64,000 bases of DNA from Poa pratensis. Its lineage: Eukaryota > Streptophyta > Magnoliopsida > Poales > Poaceae. The position numbers and the translations under genes are program-made. Below the pieces are notes generated by a model. It saw only the letters and a list, made by a program, of their open reading frames with translations, was not told where the DNA came from and searched no databases. This document shows, piece after piece, positions 22,144 to 30,566 of the stretch (positions are counted from its first letter, which is position 1; each line of letters starts with the position of its first letter). Where the stretch lies: assembly GCA_947311845.1 (NCBI GenBank), contig CAMZMU010000080.1:23053536-23117535 (forward strand), given 5' to 3'.

Positions 22144-23274
22144 ATGAGCTCGTCATCATCGACCTCGTCGCTGGCCAATGCCCTGGGATCTCCCCCCACC
22201 CAACAACTCACCAGGAGCAACTTTCTCCTATGGAAAGCGCTCATGCTCCCTGCGTTCCGTGGAGCGAACGTCATGGGACTGCTAGATGGATCTGATCGAG
22301 CACCGCAGAAAACTATGGAGGTTGAAGATTCAGAGAAGAAGAAGACCATCGTCGAGAATCCTGCCTATCTCGCCTGGGTGGCACGTGATCAACAGGTTTT
22401 GCGTTTTTTGCTCAATTCCCTGTCTCCTGATATCCTCTCCCACGTCCTTGGCATGGAGTCCACAGCCGAGGCCTGGTCTGTCATCACCTCCATGTTCTCC
22501 ACTGCATCTCGTACGAAGGTGCAGCATCTGCGTTCTGCCCTCAACGACACCAAGAAAGACACCCTAACTGCGCACCAGTACTTCACCAAGATGAAAGGTT
22601 TTGCATCTGAACTAGCTGCTGCAGGCAAACCTCTTGACGATGATGAACTGATTGGCTATCTCCTTCATGGCCTAGACAACTCGTACAATCCTCTTGTGAC
22701 TGCAGTTGATGGAAATCCAGCCACAACCCTAGTTGATCTCTTTGGCATGCTTTCATCATATGACATGCGCAATGACAACACTGATGAGCCTCCAGACTCT
22801 TTTGTCTCTTCTGCTAATGCAGCTAGCCGAGGCCGTGATGGTCGTTCTCGCAGCCGTGGTGACTCGCGTGATTGGCGCGATCGTCGTGATGATGGACGTG
22901 ACCGTCGCAATGATGGACGTCGTGACACTCGGGATGGTGGACGCCGTGATTGGCGCCGTGATGGGCGCCGCGATGGTGGTGATCGCGGTGACCGTCGCCC
23001 TGACCGTCGCCGTGATGATGGAAACCAGGGCCGCAACAAATCGTACCGTGGCCGTGCCCTACCCCGTATGTGGATATCACCTCCCAGATCTGCAAGATCC
23101 ATGGTCACCCTGCTAGTGACTGCTGGTGGCGCTGCCAGGGTGATTCTGATGATGATGGTGATCATGATGACCGTGGTGATCGTGGTGACAAAGGTGCTCA
23201 CATTGCATCCTATGGCGTTGATACAAACTGGTACCCCGATACTGGTGCTACAGATCACATCACTGGGGAGTTGA
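22144..23274 (+). CDS. Copia gag (376 codons, shifted near its end)
   Basis: The ATG has a good plant context (GCCACCATGAGC). The first 230 residues are a UBN2-type gag domain (NFLLWKALMLPAFRGANVMG, then AEAWSVITSMF, KMKGFASELAA, GLDNSYNPLVTAV). A long stretch of RD, DGR and RRD repeats follows (about residues 235-300), a basic RNA-binding tail. From about 23060 the family sequence continues in another frame, with QICKIHGHPASDCWWRC as the zinc-knuckle-like end, so one or two bases have been gained or lost. The DNA under the RD tail is itself a degenerate repeat (CGTGATGG-type units). Confidence 0.85.
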   Translation: MSSSSSTSSLANALGSPPTQQLTRSNFLLWKALMLPAFRGANVMGLLDGSDRAPQKTMEVEDSEKKKTIVENPAYLAWVARDQQVLRFLLNSLSPDILSHVLGMESTAEAWSVITSMFSTASRTKVQHLRSALNDTKKDTLTAHQYFTKMKGFASELAAAGKPLDDDELIGYLLHGLDNSYNPLVTAVDGNPATTLVDLFGMLSSYDMRNDNTDEPPDSFVSSANAASRGRDGRSRSRGDSRDWRDRRDDGRDRRNDGRRDTRDGGRRDWRRDGRRDGGDRGDRRPDRRRDDGNQGRNKSYRGRALPRMWISPPRSARSMVTLLVTAGGAARVILMMMVIMMTVVIVVTKVLTLHPMALIQTGTPILVLQITSLGS

Positions 23275-26200
23275 ACAAGCTCTCCACTCGCGACAAGTAG
23301 AAGGGCCGTGACTGCGTCCGCACCGCTGATGGTAATGGTATGCACATCAAACACATTGGTCATTCTTATTTGCACACCCCACATAGTTCATTCCATCTTA
23401 AAAATATATTACATGTTCCACATGCCTCTAAAAATCTATTATCCATTCATAAACTTACACTTGATAATAATGTCTTTCTAGAATTTCACCCTTTCTTCTT
23501 TTTTGATAAAGGACCAAGTCACACGAAGAACTCTGTTTAAGGGCCCCTGTCATGATGGCCTCTATCCCTTGGTGCCTATTCCAGATGAGTCATCCAAGCA
23601 CGCCTTCGTCACAATAAAGCCATCGTCTTCCACATGGCATCGCCGCTTAGGACATCCTTCTTCATTTGTGGTTCAGCAGATTCTTAGAAAAAACAATCTC
23701 TCTCATTCCCCTGAAATAAATCCATATGTATGTGATGCCTGTCAACTAGCTAAGAGCCATCAATTGCCATATCCTATCTCCACCAGTGTTTCTACTGTTC
23801 CCTTGGAGCAGGTTTTCTCTGATGTATGGGGTCCCGCTCCTCTTTTTGTTGGCAAACATTCATATTATGTAAGCTTTATCGATGATTTTAGTAAATTCAC
23901 ATGGATATATTTGCTCAAAAAGTGTTATGATGTTTATCAAGTCTTTCTCAATTTTCAACAATTGGTTGAACGCAAGTTTGATAGGAAAATAATTACTATG
24001 CAAACTGATTGGGGGGGGAGAGTATGAAAAGCTCAATGGATTTTTTTCAAAAAGTTGGTATCACTCATCATGTTTCTTGCCCACATGCTCACCAACAAAA
24101 TGGGTCTACTGAACGAAAACATTGTCATATTGTTGAGGTTGGTTTTGCCTTGCTTGCTAATGCTTCTATGCCTCTCAAATTTTGGGATGAAGCTTTTCTT
24201 ACAGCCACGTTTCTTATAAACTTGCTTCCTAGCAAAGTTATCCATTCTGAAACTCCCACCGAACGTCTTCTTCATGTGCAACCGAATTATGATGCTCTTC
24301 GCACTTTTGACTGTGCGTGTTGGCCAATCTCCGCCCTTATAACAAGCGCAAACTTGCTTTCCGCTCAAAACGGTGTGTTTTCCTTGGATATAGTCCTCTC
24401 CACAAAGGTGTTAAATGCCTAGATGTTGCTACTGGACGTGTTTATATATCTAGAGATGTTGTGTTTGATGAGAATGTTTTTCCCTTTGCATCCTTACACT
24501 CCAATGCGGGTGCCCGTCTTCGACGTGAAATTCTTCTTCTACCATCATCATCATCATCATCATCTTCTAATGTGGGCGTGTCAAATAACAATGATCCTGT
24601 GTCTCCTATTGTGGCTATTACTAATGTGTATCAGGTAAATGAAGCTATAGAAGAAAATCTGGATGAAAACGGTGAAGAAAATGGCCCAGAAATGCCACCT
24701 GAATCAAGTTCAGAAGAAGACGAAGGCTCCGAACACGAGACTGATTCGGCCGGATATTCTTCTGACGCGCATGATCCCGAGGCGGAACATTCCCCTGCTG
24801 TCTTCGACCTGCAGGATCCCGAGGCAGCGACTGATTTCCAAGATGATTCGCCTGCCTCCACTCCTGCTTCGCCACCTCACGCATCGCGTCGCGCGCCCAC
24901 CAGCTCGCCTGGTGCCCATGTGCCGAGCTCCGCCCAGGCCGGATCTTCTGAGGCTGCTTCTTCTTCAGCGCCACACACCGACGTCCACACTGGATCGGCT
25001 GCGGCCGAATCCTCCGATGCTGCTGATTCCAGCATGGACGGCTCGTATAATGATGCTCCTTCTGCGCCGTCTTCACCCGAGGCTCCACCTTCACCTGAGG
25101 CTGCTACTCCTCCAGCTCCACAGCCTCGGACTCGGTTACAGAAGGGCATTCGCAAACCAAAAGATTACAAGGATGGCACAATACGGTATGGTCGTCAACC
25201 AAGGATTTATAATGCAAATTCTGCTAATATTTCTCGGTATGGTATGCTCACCTCTACAGGAGAACCCCGTTCCCTATCTGAGGCTCTAGGTAACACCAAC
25301 TGGAAATAGGCTATGCAAGATGAGTATGATGCATTACTTCAAAACAAGACATGGCATCTTGTTCCCCCAACTACAACCCGCAATGTTATTGATTGTAAGT
25401 GGGTGTACAGAATTAAGAAAAATGCAGATGGCACCATTGACAGATATAAAGCCCGACTTGTTGCAAAAGGATTCAACAAAGGTATGGCATAGATTATGAA
25501 GATACTTTCAGCCCTGTTGTCAAAATTGCAACCATTCGTACAGTTCTAGCACTTTCAGTTTCTCGTGGTTGGAGTTTACGACAGCTAGATGTCAAGAACG
25601 CGTTTTTGCATGGTGTTCTGGAAGAGGAGGTCTACATGAAACAACCCCCAGGTTTTGAACATCCTCAAACTCCGACATATATTTGCAAACTTGACAAGGC
25701 TCTATATGGCTTAAAGCAAGCACCTAGAGCATGGTATTCCAGATTAAGCTCCAGGCTGTGTACCCTTTGTTTCATCTCTTCCAAGGCTGACACATCTCTG
25801 TTCCTATACCGTCGGTCAGGTATCATTGTCTATGTTCTCATTTATGTTGATGATATCATTTCACCAGTTCCTCTGATAGTTCCATCTCGGCTTTGCTCCA
25901 AGACCTCAACAAGGATTTTGCTATAAAAGATTTAGGTGACCTGCATTTCTTCTTGGGCATTGAAGTTAAAAAGATACCAAATGGTTTGCTTTTGACACAA
26001 CAGAAATATGCTGCAGAACTGCTTGACAAAGTTGGTATGCATGGCTGCAAAGCAGCGCCGACACCCTTGTCCACATCTGAAAATTTGTCTCTCAAAGCTG
26101 GGACGCCTCTTGGTCCAGAAGATAGCACAAATTATAGAAGTATTGTTGGGGCACTCCAATATTTAACTATGACTCGCCCAGATATTTCCTTCTCAGTTAA

Positions 26201-26792
26201 CAAGGTTTGCCAATATCTTCATGCTCCCACGACCACACACTGGACTGCTGTGAAACGTATTCTTCGATATATCCAAGATACACTTGGTATTGGGATTACT
26301 TTTATTAAGTCATCCTCCACACTTCTTAGTGCTTTTTCAGATGCTGATTGGGCTGGGTGCATAGATGATCGGCGCTCTACAGGTGGTTTTGCCATCTTTG
26401 TTGGACCAAACTTGGTCACGTGGAGCTCCAAAAAACAACCTATAGTGTCCCGCTCTAGTACTGAGGCTGAATACAAGTCTTTAGCAAATGCAACAACTGA
26501 ATTGATATGGGTTGAAGCTCTCCTCGGTGAGTTAGGTGTTAAGCTCAAGGAAAAACCTGTTCTTTGGTGTGACAATTTAGGTGTTACCTACTTGTCTGCC
26601 AATTCTGTGTTTCATGCTCGGACCAAACATATTGAGATTGATTTCCATTTTGTACGAGAGAGAGTTGCTAGCAATAGTTTAGACATTAGATTTATTTCTA
26701 GCAAAGATCAAATTGCAGATGGTTTTACAAAGGTTCTTCCGGTCAAGAATCTAAATGAGTTTAAGCGTAATCTTAACCTTTACAAGGTTTAG
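23215..26792 (+). pseudogene. Copia pol: protease, integrase, reverse transcriptase, RNase H, with several breaks
   Basis: The protease motif is WYPDTGATDHIT, followed by a stop at 23298-23300. Integrase follows: HRRLGHPS with a CDACQLAKSH finger, WGPAP and FIDDFSKFTW, and QQNGSTERKH as the last DDE block. An extra G in a run of 8 near 24011-24018 shifts the frame just after TDWGG. RT motifs are [30 protein letters not shown] and YVDDI. RNase H has [17 protein letters not shown] and [11 protein letters not shown], ending at 26792. At least four frameshifts or stops are visible, several next to homopolymers. Confidence 0.9.
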
Positions 26793-26804
26793 ATTAAGGG
26801 GGGC

Positions 26805-26961
26805 TATTAGATGATGTAATACTGTACGTATAAGGTACGGAGTAGTACTCCGACCCTATACGTACACAACCTGTATCATGCCACGATGAGGGCTCTTCTC
26901 ATCTATATAACACGTAACCGAACCCTCTAACGAGGGTATCGTTCCCCGTATAATCTCAACA
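26805..26961 (+). repeat. 3' LTR of the Copia element
   Basis: 157 bp, identical to the 5' LTR except for one C-to-T change near the end. Confidence 0.92.
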
Positions 26962-27661
26962 AGAGCTTCCGCAGAGCAGCTTCCTGTCATCCGGTGTGTT
27001 GGAGAGACGCACATCCTGCAACAAAAGATAGTGGGAGTGTAGCTCTCGACTGGCAGCCGAGGTTAGCCTATTTCGCAGGTTAGTTTCGAGTCCATCCTGC
27101 ATCACCTTATTAACAAAATCAAATTGGCTGAGGTGGTGGGAAAATATAGCTGGAAAGGCAACAGCAAGAGGCTCCCAAAGCAACCATCTGTCGATCCAAA
27201 AGAAAGTGGATCGTCTATCTTTGACTTGGCAATGTGTAATTTGGCGTAGGATGTATATATTTTTCTTTATTATGGAGGTGAGGAAGGTAGAGTTGGAGCT
27301 TTGGTGTAGGGGGTATGGCGAGTGGTGTAGTATCCATTGTTTCCATGGCAAATCAGCGGAATGCAAAAATTTGTAAGCAAATTTTAGTAGTAGACATACA
27401 TTCTGAATCTCAAGGTTCTTAACATCTAGACCACCAGCTTTTTTGGGTGTACAAACTTGATCCCACGCGACTAGGCATTGTGCACCGGTGCAAGTGTCGT
27501 CCGCAGCCCAGAAGAAAGCCCTTCTTTTCTTATTGTAGCTAGGTCTTTTTTTGCTATGCAAGATAATCATAGTATCTTGGTACGCAGATCGTGAGGAGTC
27601 CTTTTTTCCCCGGTTAGTCAAGGCTGGTGCTAGGCAATGCAAGAAACAGCCAAGAGTAAGG

Positions 27662-27732
27662 TATTAGCTGACCGACGACCCAACAAGACGACGACGACCT
27701 GATAAACCAACCAACCGGGTCTCCGCCTCTCC
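27662..27732 (-). promoter_or_regulatory. Conserved distal upstream block of copy C
   Basis: Matches the block upstream of B and D (TTAGCTGACCGACGACCCAA ... GGGTCTCCGCCTCTCC). In C it has been moved about 6.5 kb from the promoter by the LINE-plus-Copia insertion. Function is inferred from conservation only. Confidence 0.5.
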
Positions 27733-28165
27733 GGTCGTGTTGGTGTTGGCACACTCGCTAGGTCACTGTTAACAAGGAAAAATATCCCGGCGCACCTTGA
27801 TTTGACCAGTGTCTCAAATATTTGTCTCGTCGAGGATATTTCACTAACGTTTCTAATAATGCTTCGAGCACTGGCAAAAAAAAGAGAGCTCTTGACAGGG
27901 TAATAATTCGCAGCACTTTTTCAGTATTTCAAGATACGGAGTAGCTTACGGAGGTAGCTTGCAGTTTAGTGCGTAGTCCGTGTGTGTTTGTATACGAAAC
28001 TAGTAATAGTGCAATGCACGTGTAATCTTAATAATTTGTTCAATCCTCCTACAATTTTGTATGGCACGCGTATAATGCTTTGCCCCGTTCTAAACAACCA
28101 AAGATATATTTTATTTATTTGGATCATGTGGTACTCCCTCATTAGGCACCGCCATAAGCAGTGTC

Positions 28166-28489
28166 GTGGATCTGTTCAGTCTGCCAGCTGTGTCGCTGAT
28201 GTCCACGCCTATTCTGTCAATGCTACGTGCTCCTGTGGTCCTACCCGCCCCTGACCGTCGTAGTAGCAGGCGGGCAGTGAAGGCACAACTCACAACGGTC
28301 GACAAAGTGTTGCGTGTCCTTCACAAGAATATGGGGCTCGATGTTGGAGATGCCCTGGTGAAGGCTAGGAAAGAATTCGCGAAATCTTCACTCTCTGGTT
28401 CGGTAGTTGACGGGTTGAGGACCCTATTCAGGTTAAACTTGACGTCCATGACGACAACAGATGAAGCTTTGATTGGCCTTGCTGCCTAG
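28166..28489 (+). pseudogene. LINE ORF1-like C-terminal fragment
   Basis: The frame reads PDRRSSRRAVKAQLTTVDKV, then a helical GDALVKARKEFAKSS part, and ends ALIGLAA. The R-R-S-x-R pattern followed by a helical region resembles the ORF1 end of grass L1 elements, such as the one at 14814-15677. An A run near 28757-28763 may be its tail. TACTCCCTC (28132-28140) and GGAGGGAGTA (28770-28779) lie at the two sides, so the fragment could instead sit inside an old MITE. The call is weak. Confidence 0.4.
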
Positions 28490-28943
28490 GGGGAAGTGAT
28501 TTCCCGCCACCGGCGGCACTGGCCGTTTCCGTCTGATCTGCTTCCTGGTCCCAGATTGCGCCACATAGTCGCATTTTGAATTAATGACGATTTATCTTTC
28601 TGAAAGACCGGATGGAGTAGGATGATCTGGATTCTCGCGGGGATACTTTTCTCTCGTTTAGTAGGTTCTGACTTGTATGGCTTTTTCTTTTTGGTTTCGC
28701 CCGTATCATGTTTGCTTCTCCTATATCAATATAAAAGGCAAAGTTTTTGCCTCGTTTAAAAAAATCGGAGGGAGTAGTTCTGAACCGAACTTTCTTGTTC
28801 ACATATCACAACCATATTCATACTCGGGCAAGACAACCAGTTTTATTCGAAGTATTAAAATGCAAGTACACGAGACGATATTAATTACTGTTGATTCAAT
28901 ACAAGTTTGTGGTAGTAACTTGCATTGCTAGGGGTGATACGCA

Positions 28944-29331
28944 TCAAGGCCGGCCAATCTCTCCACTGTTCTTGAGAGGGGGTCCTCCTGCGCAGTTGTA
29001 CTCTTTGCGACACCCACGGCCGTTGTAGGCGCCACCACGGCCGGGGTAGGGTTCTCCAGGTACGCGTCCAGGAGTGAGAGTAGGGTCGTTCAAAGCGCCA
29101 CCTGGAAACAAGTGCATAAGCATCCTCAGTTTTATATATCTGCTCAATTTCAGAACGCTAGAATTTCAAAGAGGTGACGACGAAAAGGATGCAATAAGGA
29201 GCAGTTAGGGAGCACTAACCATTGATGCCGCCGGCCACTGCCACGGAACCGCCCATGATCACGGCGGAGAAGACCAACAGGGCGATCTGGAGGAGCACTA
29301 GGAAACGCGCAGCTCTAGCAAAGGACCCCAT
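28944..29331 (-). CDS. Small secreted RALF-like peptide, copy D; complete and least disturbed
   Basis: Exon 1 is 29331-29220 and exon 2 is 29101-28944; the product is 89 residues. The signal peptide is MGSFARAARFLVLLQIALLV followed by FSAVIMGG. The mature part is glycine- and proline-rich (GRVPGEPYPGRGG) and ends with AYNGRGCRKEYNCAGG plus a 14-residue tail. It keeps the GC-x5-C C-terminal motif but lacks the upstream cysteine pair of B and C, so it could form only one disulfide. Splice sites and the phase-1 junction match the other copies. TATA is at 29405-29412, 74 bp before the ATG, and AATAAA at 28847-28842. No transposon lies between the upstream block and the gene, so this is the copy most likely to be expressed as the family originally was. 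The RALF assignment is inferred from pattern only. Confidence 0.68.
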
Positions 29332-29404
29332 GTCCAAGCTCGGTTTGGCTTTGGCTTACTAATCCTCTGTATGTCCTGCGGCAGTGATGCTTGCTGAAAG
29401 GCCG

Positions 29405-29412
29405 TATTTATA
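29405..29412 (-). promoter_or_regulatory. TATA box of copy D
   Basis: TATAAATA on the minus strand in the shared context GTATTTATAGA, 74 bp from the ATG. Confidence 0.65.
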
Positions 29413-29637
29413 GAGATCGATCATGATGGGGGCAAAAAGATCATATTGACCCTTCAATTTGCATATAATGTTTTTAAGCATTAACTTTCATGAGACTGTA
29501 TGTCGGGGTAAAGCATGCATTTTTGTGTGGTACACAAGGTCGTAAGCTTTGGCAGCTGCCAGTGCGTTGGTGCATTTTGCCGCTGAAGGTGATGACTCAC
29601 TTTTCCACGGTTAGTCAAGGTATGCAAGAGAAATGGA

Positions 29638-29727
29638 TTAGCTAGCCGTTGGTGGACGACCCAACAAAGCGGCAACGACGACGCCTGCTGGGTAAACCAA
29701 CCGGTGAAACCGGGTCTCCGCCTCTCC
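29638..29727 (-). promoter_or_regulatory. Conserved distal upstream block of copy D
   Basis: Same block as upstream of B and C, with a 16-20 bp expansion (GACGACCCAACAAAG ... GGTAAACCAACC ... GGGTCTCCGCCTCTCC). Here it keeps its original distance, about 300 bp from the ATG. Confidence 0.5.
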
Positions 29728-29899
29728 GGTTGTCTTGCCACGCAGAAAAATATCTACTCGCCGGGGTCGCGCGTTGCCAAATTACAGTATAGCCAGAGAA
29801 ATGCTACGGCTACGCTTGCAGAAAAAAGAATAAAAAAGGAAGGTGCGGAAGCTAAACAAGATACATGTTCTATGTAGCCGAAAGTGGATGAAATGATGA

Positions 29900-30566
29900 A
29901 CCGAAGTCTGTGTAGAGATTACTTGCATATTATTATTTTTCCTAAAAATAGGGAAGACGATTTCTCCTCTACTGCGGATTATACACCATGAAAGTGGTCC
30001 TTGCTTGACAGACTCGAGCAGGTGGTTAGTTACGGTGTAGAAAGAATTAGGGTTGGAGCAATTTCGGCTTACCCTCTATTCCTCTGCCTTATCGGTGGTG
30101 CCGCTCACAATGCATATTGAGACTAGAGGGTGTGACCTTTATATTTATATTGACTCTAAATTCCAGATAAATCAATCCGTTTCCAGATAGGACTCGCGAC
30201 ATGCTAGAACAACCACAATACCTAACAGCCAGTTACCGAGCCTATTACTGTTAAACAATTAGGTCTCAGCACACATGTGTGAGTCATGCGCCGAGTTTGA
30301 ATACACAATCAAACTCGCAGGGTTTAACAATCCATAGAGCCAATCCTACGGACAACCTGACATTCCACTCTATACTGTTCCGGGTATAATTCCAGCATAT
30401 TCATATACACAGTGTTCCAGTATAGACGTACCGGCTTCCTTAAGAATATTTTCTTAAGTACTGCACATCAATAATTCCCTGTTATTTCCGTGACACTTCC
30501 ACACTGAAGTTTAATTTCGGACAATGTAGTAGATATATAAAATGTTGCAAGACACAATTTCCTACA
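29900..30566 (-). repeat. Probable 3' LTR of a decayed minus-strand retrotransposon
   Basis: On the minus strand a purine tract TCAAGTGGGAGA (30578-30567) is followed at once by TGTAGGAAATTGTGTC, a classic internal-to-LTR junction. An AT-rich TATA-like segment lies near 30140. The far end of the LTR is not resolved, so the left boundary is approximate, and I did not find a partner LTR in the window. Confidence 0.45.

Larger units (their letters stand above)
21687..26961 (+). mobile_element. Copia LTR retrotransposon, 5,275 bp, young but with a broken pol
   Basis: LTRs of 157 bp lie at 21687-21843 and 26805-26961 and differ at one base. The target duplication is AGAGC (21682-21686 and 26962-26966). 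The primer site TGGTATCAGAGCG follows the left LTR; the purine tract ATTAAGGGGGGC precedes the right one. Domain order gag, protease, integrase, RT, RNase H identifies Copia. The LTRs begin TA rather than TG. Near-identical LTRs show recent insertion, but several frameshifts and stops lie in pol, so this copy is not autonomous as written. Confidence 0.95.
21050..27556 (-). mobile_element. 5'-truncated LINE with a nested Copia element
   Basis: A 14-bp target duplication TGCAAGATAATCAT (21036-21049 and 27557-27570) flanks the whole block. The LINE is in two parts, 27556-26967 and 21681-21050, split by a Copia element. The minus strand gives plant LINE ORF2 end motifs: KKAGGLDVKNLEIQNVCLL, then STFFWIDRWL, then a zf-RVT-like part (KVKIFGWLLHFDRLNTRANL). 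A short A run (CAAAAAA) marks the 3' end beside the left target repeat. LINE sequence proper is about 1.2 kb. A 29-base G run lies at 21065-21093. It separates the promoter of copy C from its upstream block. Confidence 0.85.

Noticed and set aside
22823..23095. Histidine-rich minus-strand frame
   Set aside because: It is the antisense reading of the RD-repeat tail of the Copia gag.
28944..29331. Thionin, defensin or GASA peptide as identity of the small-peptide family
   Set aside because: Cysteine number (two to four in the mature part) and spacing do not fit those families; the RALF C-terminal pattern is the closest match, though not certain.
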